Source: Betaproteobacteria bacterium
Lineage (GTDB): Bacteria; Pseudomonadota; Gammaproteobacteria; Burkholderiales; Burkholderiaceae_C
Assembly (NCBI GenBank): GCA_016704535.1
Contig: JADIZZ010000003.1
Location: 372,001-436,000 of the forward strand
Direction: 5' to 3'
Length of the DNA: 64,000 nucleotides
Each line of letters starts with the position of its first letter. Within the stretch, counting starts at the first letter, position 1. The notes under the pieces are model-generated. The model saw nothing but the letters and a program-made list of their open reading frames with translations. It ran no database searches and was not told the DNA's origin. The position numbers and the translations under genes are program-made. Of this stretch, positions 16,189 to 26,015 are shown piece by piece.

Positions 16189-19100
16189 TTACTCCGCCAC
16201 GTCCAGCACGCGCATCAGCTCGTTGCCGCGCTCGTCGATCACCTTCACCGCCACGCGCCGCCGGTCGCCCAGGGCGAAGGGCTCGCTCACCGTCCCGGCC
16301 AGGTGCGACCAGACCGACTCGTCGAAGGTGGCCTTGAGCGAGCGCTGCAGGTTGTCCCAGGCGCTGGTCTTAGGGAAGAACACCTGCGTGGCGTAGAAGC
16401 TCATACCGTCGTGGTCCGTGTCCAGCATCCAGCACGGCACGTTCTCGCCGCCCAGCGACTCGGTGTCCATCGACTGCGGGTCGAAGAGGTCCAGGCCCTT
16501 CAACTCCACCTCGTAAAGCGGCTGCCCCTCAGGCCCCTTCTTCTTCGCGCGGCGCACAGCCACGTCGGGCAGCCCGGTGACCGAGAAGATTTCCGAAGAC
16601 CGCGTGGTCTTCAGCAGGTCCGACATCGCCACGTCGGGTGTCACAGCCACGTAGGCGGCGGCGATGCGCAGCTTCTTCTCGTCCTCGATCATCGCGCGGG
16701 CGCCAGGCTCGACCGCGAAGCCGAAGAAGTACAGGCGCTCGAACTTCAGGTAGTGCGCTTCGCGCCCAGCCTCGTAGACCAGCGTGGCCGACACCGCGCC
16801 GTCCGCGGGGCCGAAGACGATGGCCACGCGCTTGTCACCTTCCTTGGCCTCGGCGTGCAAGTACTCGGTGTCCACCGTGCGGCGGACGCCCGCCAAGGTC
16901 AGTTCACGGTTGCCCGGGAGTCGCAGCGTCTTGGACTGGCGCAGCACCTCGGTCATGCGCTGGATGTGGGTGGCGGCATCGCTTCCAGCGGTGGTCTCGC
17001 CTTCACCGGCAGCCTCGATCGGCTGCACCGGCGCGATCGTAGCCTCGACGACGAACGGGCCGGCCACGCGGGTGACCCCGGACACCTCCTCGGGCCGATC
17101 CACCAATACCTCCATCGCGGGCGGCTCGTCGTTGGCGATGGACTTCAGCGTGACGTGTGGCACCAGGCCGCCGATCTCCTCGCCCTTGCGATTCTGCTTG
17201 CGCTGGTAGACGAAGCCGCCGGCCGGGCCGGACTGTGGAGACTTGAGCTCGTAGTACGGGAAGGTGGCGGTAAGGAGGCGCTGGCGGGCCAAAGCAAGCG
17301 GCACCCGCGACGTATCAGCCGTGATCCAACGTCGACCCCATTGCTCAGCGACGTAGGCGGTTGTCCCTGAGCCACAAGTGGGATCGAGAACTAGGTCACC
17401 CGGGTCGGTGGTCATCAAGATGCAGCGCTGAACAACCCGTGGCTCCGTCTGAACAACATATAGCTTCCCGAGCGCACTGCCAGTCCCTGTGTCCGCCCAA
17501 ACGTTCGTAACCGGAAAGGCGGGGAAGTCGTCCAAATAGCGCACGTACGCTATCGAGTTGCCCTGGATCTCGACTCGACCGCGCTCAGTTAGCTTCTGCA
17601 TGCTCTCGGGCGGTAGCCCCCACCACCTGCGTCCTGGCGTGAACACCCCTGCCCGGCTTTCTCGTAACGCGGCGACCTCGTTGGAGCCCAGTCGTCCCAG
17701 CCGGTACACCGTTGCCGCCTTCGGGCAGGCAAGCGCGAACTGTCTCGCTCTTCGCCGTGAGTCTCTACGTTCGCCATGGGCGAAGCACATTCGAGTATGC
17801 CGCCGCACCCTCGCCGTCAAGCTCCTTAGCCTTGAAGAGTTGGCGGTACTTGATCGATGACACGCGCTTTGCATACCAGAGGATGAAGTCTGTCTGGCGC
17901 GGCAAGAGGGTTGCGCCGAGCCCCGATGACTTGACGAAGGCGATAGCCGAAACAAAGTTTTCGGCGCCGAACACTTCGTCGAGCAACTCACGTACATGGT
18001 GCAGGTTCTCGTCGGAAATCTGAACGAAGACACTTCCGGACTCGTGGAGCAGGTCCTTAGCCACCATCATTCGATCCCGGAGGTACGTTAGGTAAGAGTG
18101 CAGCCCTAGGTCCCACGTATCCCGATAGGCCTTCACCATCTCCGGCTCACGTGTCATGTCCTCATCACCGCCGTGCTTCACATCGCGCTTGCGCACGAAG
18201 GGCTGGAAGTTCGAGCCGAACTTCACCCCATACGGCGGGTCGATGTAGATCATTTGCACCTGCCCGGCCAAGCCCTCGAACTCGAGCAGTGAGTTCATCA
18301 CCGACAGCGAGTCGCCCAGGATCATCCGGTTCTGCCACGGCCCCTTGTGCTCGTAGGCCTCGAGGTTCTCGCGGATGTCCATGCCGGCGTCCCCGAACAA
18401 GTCCAGCGTCTGCCCACGCGCCTTGCGGTGGCGGATGCCGTCGAGGATGGCCTTGGTGGAGTGCCGCTCGTGCACGAACAGCGGCGCCGTCGGCACCTGG
18501 ATCTGGTGCCGCTCGGCCTTGCCCGCCCAGTTGAGGAATGGCTTGCTGATTTGCTGCAGCATCTGCGCCGCGTCGGCCAGGCTCGTGATCCGCACACCGC
18601 CGCCGGCCCACACCTGCGCATCGGCGAACACCGCCTTCTCGCCATCCTTCGCCGCCCGAACCACCAAGCCCAACAGCCACTCGCCCAGGTCGCGTTCGCG
18701 CTGCTCGTCCCACGACAGGGCAGGGTCCAGCGAGCTGTCGTAGCGGTAGGTGCGCGGCGGCTTCTTAGTCTGGAACTGGTCCTGCACCCCCACATCGGGC
18801 CGCTGCACGGCATCGGTCGGGTGTCTGTACTGCTCGGTGGCGTCCAGGCCCGTGCGCACGGTGCGCGTGGGTGGGGCAGCCTCCGGCTTCCAGCTGCTCG
18901 GCGGGGGCTGGAATTGGGCTTCCAGCTCGAGGGCGGCACCGGGTGTCGGCCAAGCCCGGCCGCCGGCTTCGAGCAGTCGCTGGACCAGTTCGTCGCGCTT
19001 GCCGTCGGTGGGCCGGTCGAACTGTGCGAGTGCGTCGCGCAACTGAGCCACCGTCAGCGGTTCTATCAATCGCTCGGGCTTGGCCCGCTTCGCACTAGTC

Positions 19101-19216
19101 AGCGCGTCGGTCATCGCGGCAGGCGAGCGACGATCGGCCTCGAGCTCGAGCTCGATACACAGGTCCTTTAACTGCTCGGCTGTCAGCAGTTCGATCAACA
19201 CGCGCTTGAGGTTCAT
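16189..19216 (-). pseudogene. Type III-like Mod DNA methyltransferase with SAP-like N-terminus, frameshifted
   Basis: Across two frames this encodes about 1000 residues. The N-terminus (MNLKRVLIELLTAEQLKDLC) contains two SAP-like helix-extended-helix repeats, the second being AQLRDALAQFDRPTDGKRDE. The methylase core has DPPY in MIYIDPPYGVKF, followed later by the SAM-binding DPTCGSGTTAYVAEQWGRRW. This beta-class order is typical of type III Mod N6-adenine methylases. The first frame ends YSNVLRPWRT at 17765, while the next resumes with AHGERRDSRRRARQFALACP, so one indel lies near 17785-17800. The ATG at 19216 overlaps the upstream TGA (ATGA), which implies translational coupling. It may be a sequencing error. 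If real, protection against Res would be lost. Confidence 0.8.
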
Positions 19217-21936
19217 CCCCGTCCCTTGGTCTTTGTTTGATTGGCCGCCGATGCGGAACACAGGTTGCAGTAGTCGCACTGGCCGCAGGTCTTGACGCTG
19301 GGCTTCACTGGCAGCAGGTTCTCACGCAGTGCTTGGGCAGCGCCCCGCACGTCGCGCTTCACGTCGGCGATGAAGTCGTCATCCACTGAGCGGCGCTTCT
19401 GCTTCTGTTCGTCGAGCTCGTAAATCTCCACGTAATCTGCGGGCCGGCCCGTGAGTTCCTGGTAGCCAAGCGCGTAGATGTGGAGCTGGGTCTCGGTGAC
19501 CGCTTCTGCCTGCGCACGGTCGTTCGACTTGAGGTCGACGATGGTCACCTCCCCCGTGTCGATCTTGCGCACCAGGTCGATGCGGCCGGCCACGGAGACA
19601 CCGTCGCCCAGCGCGATCTCGATCGCCTTCTCCGAGAACTCGAGGTTCTTGAAGTCCTTGGCGTTCTTGCGGATGTAGGCGTCGATCACGCGCCGCGCGG
19701 CACCAGCGCGGCGGCCTCCTCGGGCCGATCCTCTCGCCGCGCAGGACGCGGGCGTGGACCTCGGCCAGGGCGTCGTGCAGAGACTTACCGTAGCCCAGCG
19801 CTTCATCCAGCGGCGCGTTGAACCCGTACAGGATGCGCAGTTTGAACTGGTAGGGGCACTCGAAGAAGTACTTCAGGTCCGAGAACGAGAGGGTGACGTT
19901 GGCCACCGACGACTTCGGTCGCGGGTCGAGGCCGCTTGCGCTCAGCGTAGTCCCGGCGGCCGGCGCTTGACGTACTTGGAGGCCAGCACTTCGTTGAAGA
20001 AGTCCGACGGCGCCCTGGCGATCTGGTTGCCGGCCACCGGCGCCCAGCTCATGTGCAGGAACTTTTGGGCGCGTGTGGCGGCCACGTAGAAGAGCCTGCG
20101 CTCGTCCTCGACACCGCCTTTGTAGCGCGCGGCGTTTTCGAACGCAGTGTCCGGGATGAGGTGCCAAGGGGTTCGGCCGCCGCCGCCCTTGGACGGAAAG
20201 CGGTTCCGCACGAGCTGGGGGATGAACACCGCCGGCCACTGCAGCCCCTTGGACTGGTGCACCGTCATGATCCGCACGGCGTCGGGGCTGACGAAGGCGT
20301 TGTCTTGCCAGCCCTCAGGGTAGGCGCCTTCGGCATGGTGGCGCAGGAAGCCGGCGAACGAGGTGTACTTGTCGACCGGGTTCGAGTGGAAGTGAATGCT
20401 CTCGAAGTCCGAGATCGCCTGGCTGAACTTGCCCAGGTTGTAGAAGGTCACTTCGCCGCGGCCGCCAGGCACCGTTTCCTCTCGCAGACCGCAGGCCTCG
20501 AGGAAGGCGACGAACTGGCGCTGCAGGTTGTAGACCTTGAACTGGCCGATGGCCGCGTTCTTCATGTCGCGCCGGGCCTTCGATGGCGCGCGACGGCACG
20601 GTTCAGCGCGTTCGGCGCGATGCCGAGATCGGCTCGCTCCCAGGCCCCCCAAGCGGCGTTCGTCGGCCTCGTCGGCGAGGAAGTAGAAGAGCTGCCGCGC
20701 CGCCTCGGCCTCGTCGGTCTGGAAGAGGTTGTCCATGCCGGTGATGACGTAGGGCACGACTGCTTCGTCCAGCGCCGCCATGATCGCCCCGCCGTCGCGA
20801 CGCACTGAGCGCAGCAGGACCGCCATGTCGGACCAGGAGATACCACGGCGGCTGTCGCCTTCGCTCACCGCCACGCCTCGCAACGCCACGCAGGTGCGAG
20901 CGATGTGCCGCGCCTCGTCCTCGGGGGAGTCGAATGGCAGTGCAGTGATGTCGCCGGGCTCGTACTCGTGCGCCCCGATGGCCTTCATCTCCTTGGGCAG
21001 CCTGCGCACGACCTGGCGGATGAAGTCGCGTGCCACCGCCACCACGCCCTCGCTCGAGCGGAAGTTCTCCTCCAGGCGAACTTGAGTGACCGCCGGATAG
21101 CGACTCTCGAAACTCAGGATGTTGCGCACGTCGCTGCCGCGCCACTGGTAGATCGTCTGGTCGTCGTCGCCAACCACACAGATGCCGGCCCCGAGGCTGT
21201 GCAGTTCATGGACCACTGCTTCCTGAATCGGATTGACATCCTGGTACTCGTCGACGATGACGTGACGGATGCGCGCGGCCAGCCGCTCCCGCAGGCCCGC
21301 GTTGCCGGTCAGTTCGGACACCGCCTCCTTCAGGATGCTGGAGTAGTCAAGGTAGCCCTTGTCATGCAGCAGTTGCCGGTAGCCAGGAAGTTGCGCCACG
21401 ACTGAGTTGCCTTCCAGTCGCTCCGGCGCCACAGGCTGGTCCTCGCGCAGGATGTTCAGCGAGCCGATGAAGTGGCGCGTATCCGTGTACCGCTTCAGCG
21501 GCTGACCCGTCAGCGTGGCGCTCTGGGTCAGGCCCGACGCCTTCGAGTGCCGGTCCACGAACAGGGTCTGCTGCACCTCGTTCAGCACGTCGTACTTCAT
21601 GAACAGGGGCACCTCGGACTTCAGCAGCTCGAGGCAGAAGCCGTGGATCGTGCCGACGTACATCTCAGCCAGGCCGGTGATGTCGCCCAGGGACTCTCGG
21701 CAGCGCTTATGGATGCGTTCCTTCAACTCGGCCGCCGCCTTGTCCGTGAACGTGAAGGCGACGATGTTCTCAGGCCTGCAGCCCGCACCCCCATCCGCCG
21801 GCGGGCGAAGCAAAGTCACCACTCGCTGTGCAACAACCTCGGTCTTCCCTGATCCTGCACAGGCGATGAGTTGAAGGTTGCCACTGATGTGGTCTATCGC
21901 GGCGAGCTGAGCCTCTGTGTAAGTCGATCTATCCAT
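19213..21936 (-). pseudogene. UvrD-type helicase fused to [4Fe-4S] PD-(D/E)XK nuclease, multiple frameshifts
   Basis: The SF1A helicase motifs are all present: ACAGSGKTEV, VDEYQDVNP, GDDDQTIYQWRGSD, VRLEENFRSS, MTVHQSKGLQWPAVFIPQL and LFYVAATRAQ. The C-terminus is a Cas4/RecB-like nuclease: FFECPYQFKLR, GRIDLVRKI, VTIVDLKSNDRAQAE, QLHIYALGYQ and CGQCDYCNLC, the cysteine spacing of an iron-sulfur cluster. At least four indels break the frame: two compensating ones between about 20580 and 20640, one near 19950 and one near 19715. The start is the ATG at 21936 (MDRSTYTEAQLAAIDHISGN). It overlaps the Mod start by 4 bases. It would unwind and degrade DNA. The breaks may be assembly errors, since the motifs are well preserved. 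Confidence 0.78.
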
Positions 21937-21985
21937 ACTCAAGGTGAGGTTACCTGCGCCAGAAGACGCACACGTACGAACCGGC

Positions 21986-22558
21986 CTATCTCGCGAACGG
22001 GCTTGTGCACCACTGCTCCTCACACGGCACGCCGTCGTTGTCGCCGTCCATCTGCGTTCCCGGGCAGTTCTTCAGGAAAAACGTGGCCTCTGCGCACGAG
22101 GTCATCTGCGAGCAGTACTGCCTGCCGTCGCATGAGAACCGTGGTGTCTGCGCTGGCGCGGCCTCTGCGGGTGCGGCTTTACCCGCCGGCGCCGGCTGCA
22201 CAGCTCTCGTCGCGTCGATGCGCTTGTTGTAGTGAACGTAGCCATAGGCGCCAGCGGCAACCAGCAGCACGACGCCAGCGATCCACTGGAATGAACGGCC
22301 CTGCGCCCGAGGCGCTGCCGCCTTGCGCGAGGTGTGAGCGTCTCTTCCGATGGCAGTACGCCACACCTTCGCCGCCTGGGGCTTGCCGCCATCGCCCCGG
22401 CCGAGTTCGTAGGTCAGCGACTCGCCGGCAGTCGGGCGCGAACCGTCCCGAGGGAAGGCGCTGATGTGGACGAAGATCTCGGCACCGCCGTGGGTGGGCG
22501 CGATGAACCCGAATCCTCGGTCATCGTTCCACGTGCGAAGGGTTCCGGTGAGGGGCAT
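21986..22558 (-). CDS. Cold-shock domain, TM segment and Excalibur calcium-binding domain protein
   Basis: A 190-residue protein of three parts. Residues 1-70 are a cold-shock nucleic-acid-binding domain (GTLRTWNDDRGFGFIAPTHG with the RNP1-like GFGFI, then EIFVHISAFP). One membrane segment lies around residues 88-108 (WIAGVVLLVAAGAYGYVHY). The C-terminus is an Excalibur domain with six cysteines and the calcium loop DGDNDGVPCE. Similar proteins occur widely in proteobacteria. An OB-fold on one side of the membrane and a calcium-binding nuclease-associated domain on the other suggest a link with DNA uptake or membrane-associated nucleic acid handling. That role is unproven. Confidence 0.85.
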   Translation of the reverse strand: MPLTGTLRTWNDDRGFGFIAPTHGGAEIFVHISAFPRDGSRPTAGESLTYELGRGDGGKPQAAKVWRTAIGRDAHTSRKAAAPRAQGRSFQWIAGVVLLVAAGAYGYVHYNKRIDATRAVQPAPAGKAAPAEAAPAQTPRFSCDGRQYCSQMTSCAEATFFLKNCPGTQMDGDNDGVPCEEQWCTSPFAR

Positions 22559-22669
22559 GTGCCGGGCTGGCGTGCGAGGTAGACGCGAAGTGATTCTGCA
22601 CGGCAGCGTGGCCCGGATGGTTGATCTACTCGGGCAAGCAGTGCTCGTGCATGAAGGTGGCGTGCTCGT

Positions 22670-23137
22670 CTAGAACGGGGGGTCGTCGTCTTCAAACGCC
22701 GAGGACAGCGCAGGCTGCTTGACCACGGGCTTGACTGTCGGAGCCACGCTGCGCGGCGCCGGCACACTGCGCTGCGGTGCGGCGGCGACCTCTTCGCCAA
22801 CCTCGCGCCCGCCCAGCAACTGCATCTCGGTGGCGATGATGTCGGTGGCGTACTTCTCGACGCCGTCCTTGTCGGTGTATTTTCGGGTCTTCAAGCGGCC
22901 CTCGATGTAGACCGGCCGGCCCTTTTTCAGGTACTCGCCGGCAATCTCGGCCAGGCGGTCGAAGAGCGTCACTCGGTGCCACTCGGTCTCTTCCTGGCGC
23001 TCACCGCTGGTCTTGTCCTTCCAGGATCTGCTGGTGGCCACGGTGATGCTGCAGATGGCGGCGCCGGACGGGGCGTAGCGGACCTCGGGGTCGCGGCCGA
23101 GATTGCCGACGAGGATGACCTTATTGACGGATGCCAT
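22670..23137 (-). CDS. ssb: Single-stranded DNA-binding protein
   Basis: A 155-residue SSB with an N-terminal OB fold (MASVNKVILVGNLGRDPEVR, then SWKDKTSGERQEETEWHRVT) and an acidic C-terminal tail ending DDDPPF, the docking site for DNA-repair and replication partners. The ATG at 23137 has a strong upstream GAGGAG. Longer in-frame starts are less likely. It lies in the island between the defence operon and the replication module, so it may be the element's own SSB rather than the housekeeping copy. Confidence 0.93.
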   Translation of the reverse strand: MASVNKVILVGNLGRDPEVRYAPSGAAICSITVATSRSWKDKTSGERQEETEWHRVTLFDRLAEIAGEYLKKGRPVYIEGRLKTRKYTDKDGVEKYATDIIATEMQLLGGREVGEEVAAAPQRSVPAPRSVAPTVKPVVKQPALSSAFEDDDPPF

Positions 23138-23326
23138 GGGGGTTTGCTCCTCGGGTGCAGATGGTATTGGTCGCGGCGCGATGCTGGACGCGCGCCGTGC
23201 TTCCTTGAGGCTGAGTGTGCATGCACAGTGGTTCACAGAGCGAGCCAGTTGACACCTGGCCTGCGGCTCGATGATCAAGCGGGCTCCGACCGCGCCGGCC
23301 GGCGTACCCAGCCCTCCGCCCGTCGT

Positions 23327-23575
23327 TCAGTCGGCCACCACCTCCACCAGCACGCCGTTGACGAAGGTCTTGTCGTCGATCACCTCGATCACGATCAAGC
23401 CGAACTTTCCCGCCCAGACATAGCGCAGCACGCCCTCGGTGGCCAGGGGCAGCAGGGCTTGTGCATCGTCCACCGCGTGGGGATGGATCTCGGGGAAGAT
23501 GGCTGTGTTCACGGGCTCGGTGATCGCGTTGACGGGGGCTTTCACCGGCGTCAGTTGTGGGTCGGGGCAGGGCAA
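23327..23575 (-). CDS. Small hypothetical protein
   Basis: An 82-residue open frame from a TTG at 23575. Its C-terminal half (EGVLRYVWAGKFGLIVIEVI, then DDKTFVNGVLVEVVAD) has alternating hydrophobic residues typical of a real beta-rich protein. No family is recognised. It sits upstream of ssb on the same strand with a 189 bp gap. The start is uncertain. Confidence 0.5.
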   Translation of the reverse strand: MPCPDPQLTPVKAPVNAITEPVNTAIFPEIHPHAVDDAQALLPLATEGVLRYVWAGKFGLIVIEVIDDKTFVNGVLVEVVAD

Positions 23576-23859
23576 CCGGACTCAGAACCACCCCCAGACA
23601 CGGCGCAGCCAGCGCGGCAGGCGGTCAGGGGTAGGGCGGTAGTGCTGGCGCATCGTCGGGTGCATGGGACCTCCTGTTTCGGAGGTACTGTACATACATC
23701 CAGTAGTTGGTGCAACGGCGTGGGCTTCGACCTCGTGCACCGCACGCTGACGGGCTGGGCTGCGCCGCTGCTGCCCCAGGACGAATGGCGGGACAGGGGG
23801 ATTGAGTCCAGCTATGGACATTGGTTGAGCAATAGTCTTGTACTGGATAGAATGCCAGC

Positions 23860-24291
23860 ATGCCCGAACTCACCGCCAAGCAGCAACGCTTCCTGGACGA
23901 GTACGGGGTCGACGGCAACGGCACCCGCGCAGCGGTGGCTGCCGGCTATGGCCGAGCAGGCGCCTCTGTTGCTGCACACCGGCTGCTAAGGAACCCTAAG
24001 GCTAGAGCCGTCATTGAGGCCCGCCAGGGGGTGGATAGCCAGAGGCTCCAGATAAGCCGCCAGGACGTGCTTACGGGCCTTGTAGAGGCCTTCGCGATGG
24101 CCAAGGAGAAGCGGGAGCCAGCCGCCATGGTCAGCGCGGCAAGGGAGTTGGGGCGACTGATGGGCTTCTATGAGCCCCAGCGCCACGCCGTGGAGGTGAC
24201 GGCTGGGGCTGACGCCGAGATGGGCCGGTATGAGCGCATGAGCGACGAGGAGTTGCTCAGGCTGGTGGGCAGTGCCGCTGCCACCAGTTGA
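23860..24291 (+). CDS. Terminase small subunit
   Basis: A 143-residue protein of the terminase small-subunit (Terminase_2-like) type. The N-terminal helix-turn-helix is recognisable (MPELTAKQQRFLDEYGVDGN, then GTRAAVAAGYGRAGASVAAH). A coiled middle region (ISRQDVLTGLVEAFAMAKEK) would drive oligomerisation. Small subunits recognise the packaging site on phage DNA and hand it to the large terminase. No large subunit or capsid gene lies nearby, and the gene runs opposite to the replication genes. In phage satellites a lone TerS redirects a helper phage's packaging, which is a plausible role here but not shown. Confidence 0.8.
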   Translation: MPELTAKQQRFLDEYGVDGNGTRAAVAAGYGRAGASVAAHRLLRNPKARAVIEARQGVDSQRLQISRQDVLTGLVEAFAMAKEKREPAAMVSAARELGRLMGFYEPQRHAVEVTAGADAEMGRYERMSDEELLRLVGSAAATS

Positions 24292-24335
24292 AGGGGTGGT
24301 GCCGCGGCAGCGGCCACCACCTATATACGGGCCGG

Positions 24336-24380
24336 TTGCCACCGCTAAGTCGTTGATTTCAAAGGACTTTTTGGTGGCAA
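24336..24380. repeat. Palindrome-ended repeat, unit 1
   Basis: A 45 bp unit bounded by TTGCCACC and GGTGGCAA, between the convergent terS and repA-like genes. It matches unit 2 at 40 of 45 positions. The inner part carries TAAGTCGTTGATTTCA. Possible roles are replication iteron, packaging site or recombinase arm site. Confidence 0.75.
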
Positions 24381-24393
24381 AGTGGCAAGGCGC

Positions 24394-24437
24394 TGCCACC
24401 GCTAAGTCGTTGATTTCATTGGAGTTTTCGGTGGCAA
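24394..24437. repeat. Palindrome-ended repeat, unit 2
   Basis: Second copy of the 45 bp unit, starting 13 bp after the first in the same orientation. Its ends TGCCACCG and CGGTGGCA are perfect inverted repeats of each other. The inner TAAGTCGTTGATTTCATTG closely matches a site at 29384-29405 beside the attachment site. Confidence 0.75.
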
Positions 24438-24444
24438 GCTGCAA

Positions 24445-26010
24445 TTACTGGGGTTTGCCACTTTGCCGCTTGCCACCGCCGACCGCCGGGGTCGCAGCAG
24501 CGGCAGCGCTGTTGCGCGTTGCCGATTCCAAGAACATCTTGCCCGCCTTGGTCAGCGTCAGAGGCGCCTTGCCGTAGCCCTGGGTCAATCCATCCTCCCG
24601 CGCCTGCTTCATCAGCTCTCGTGACGCGCGCTGGCCTATGGCGATCTGCTTGCCCCGACCGCAGTAACGGGTCTCGACCTCCTTTGCCGTGAGCGGCTGC
24701 GCTGATGTTGCGATGGCCTGCAACAGTTGCACCATTGCCTGGTTCACGGCTGGCGGCGCCGGGTTGAGCGTGACGGCTAGCAGGTAGCCATCCATCTCGC
24801 GGCGCAAGTACACGTTGGGCTTCGGCGCGGTGTAGTTCGTCTTTACCAGCGCTGCCTCGACGTAGTAGCCCGGCCTGGTGGCCTGTGCATCCTTGAAGGC
24901 CGGGTGCTTCCCAGTGACGGAGGTCAGGACCATCTGCCAGCGCACACCATCGGTCAGCGACGATGCGCCGCGTGAGTTGTCCTGGGTCGGGCCACCCCTC
25001 GATGCCCCCTTGCCAGCGTGGTGAGCTACCAGCACGGTGGCACCCGTCAGCGTGCGCAGGTACTCAAGGACCTCGACGAAGCGGGTCCCGTGGTCGTTGG
25101 AGTTCTCGTCGCCGCCCCGAAAGCGCGATGCCGGGTCCAGGATGATCAGCTTAATGTCCTCAAGTTGCTTGACCGTCAGCGCTAGGCGCGCGGCGATGCT
25201 CGTCCGTACCAGTTCGCGTCCAGTGCCAGCCAGCCTCGTCATGAGCATGTCTTCACCGGTGACGGAGCGGACGAACATGCGGCTGTTCAGCTTCGCGGTG
25301 TGCTCGGTGCTCATGCCGGTGCCGATTTGCATGTGGATGCGGTGAACACGGCGGTGGATCTCCTCGACCGAGTCTTCCGCGCAGAGCATCAGCACCGAGC
25401 CCTCCTCGTCCACGCGCCAGTGGCCACACAGCGGAATGCCGGTGGTGACCGAGTAGCAGAGCTGCATCAGTAGCTGCGACTTGCCGACGCCGCCGGGCGA
25501 CACCAGCGTGGCCGTGATGCCCAGCGGCAGGAAGTCGCCCAGGACCCAGCGCTGCCGCTGCGGTGGTGTGGTCAGAAAACTGCCGATGCTGGCGTCGACG
25601 ATGGCGAAGAGTGGCGTTGGCGGACCCGAATCCTCCAGCAGCGCAGCCAGCATGCTCGCGCGCGCCGGGTGGTTGCGCGAGTCCGTCTGCGCCAAACTCG
25701 CGCAGGTGTCGATGACCTTGCTCTCTTCAAGCGGCGGAGTGTTGTTTCGGTTCCAGCCGAGGCAGGTCTGCGTCACTTCTTCGGGCGTCAGACCGCTCGC
25801 TATCAGGCGCCCGGCCATGGAGACCAGCGCACGCGTGCGGCTGCCGTCACCCTGAGGGGACATCCAGCCACCAGCGACGACTGGCGGCTGCTTCCTGATT
25901 GCGCCTGACCGTCGCTTGATTGACGACGACGGTGGTGACGTTTTCAGCGCGAGGCCAGCTTCCAAGGCGGCCCACCTGTCGGACTGCGGGTCCTGAACGG
26001 CGGCGGTCAT
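24445..26010 (-). CDS. RepA-like AAA family helicase of a plasmid/island replication module
   Basis: A 521-residue RecA-fold ATPase from the ATG at 26010 (MTAAVQDPQSDRWAALEAGL). It has a P-loop SPGGVGKSQ near residues 171-179, a Walker B-like IKLIILDPASRFRGGDENS and the segment VLVAHHAGKG. This matches hexameric RepA-type helicases of mobilisable plasmids and phage-like elements. An N-terminal region (ALVSMAGRLIASGLTPEEVT) resembles primase-associated PriCT-like domains, and a C-terminal winged-helix-like part follows. It starts 5 bases after the primase gene, so both act together in origin opening and replication of the element. Confidence 0.8.
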   Translation of the reverse strand: MTAAVQDPQSDRWAALEAGLALKTSPPSSSIKRRSGAIRKQPPVVAGGWMSPQGDGSRTRALVSMAGRLIASGLTPEEVTQTCLGWNRNNTPPLEESKVIDTCASLAQTDSRNHPARASMLAALLEDSGPPTPLFAIVDASIGSFLTTPPQRQRWVLGDFLPLGITATLVSPGGVGKSQLLMQLCYSVTTGIPLCGHWRVDEEGSVLMLCAEDSVEEIHRRVHRIHMQIGTGMSTEHTAKLNSRMFVRSVTGEDMLMTRLAGTGRELVRTSIAARLALTVKQLEDIKLIILDPASRFRGGDENSNDHGTRFVEVLEYLRTLTGATVLVAHHAGKGASRGGPTQDNSRGASSLTDGVRWQMVLTSVTGKHPAFKDAQATRPGYYVEAALVKTNYTAPKPNVYLRREMDGYLLAVTLNPAPPAVNQAMVQLLQAIATSAQPLTAKEVETRYCGRGKQIAIGQRASRELMKQAREDGLTQGYGKAPLTLTKAGKMFLESATRNSAAAAATPAVGGGKRQSGKPQ

Positions 26011-26015
26011 GGCGA

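Noticed and set aside
14554..17370. Long plus-strand open frame (938 codons) over the restriction genes
   Set aside because: It lies antisense to Res and Mod, which show clear helicase, nuclease and methylase motifs. The plus frame is a product of high GC content and carries no family motif.
12355..22023. Assigning the defence operon to DISARM, BREX or Gabija
   Set aside because: No DrmA/DrmB, PglZ/BrxC or OLD-nuclease gene is present. The gene set matches a type III-like Mod-Res plus a helicase-nuclease instead.
24336..24437. CRISPR array
   Set aside because: Only two units, with palindromic ends and a 13 bp spacer, and no cas genes. No CRISPR was found anywhere in the window.
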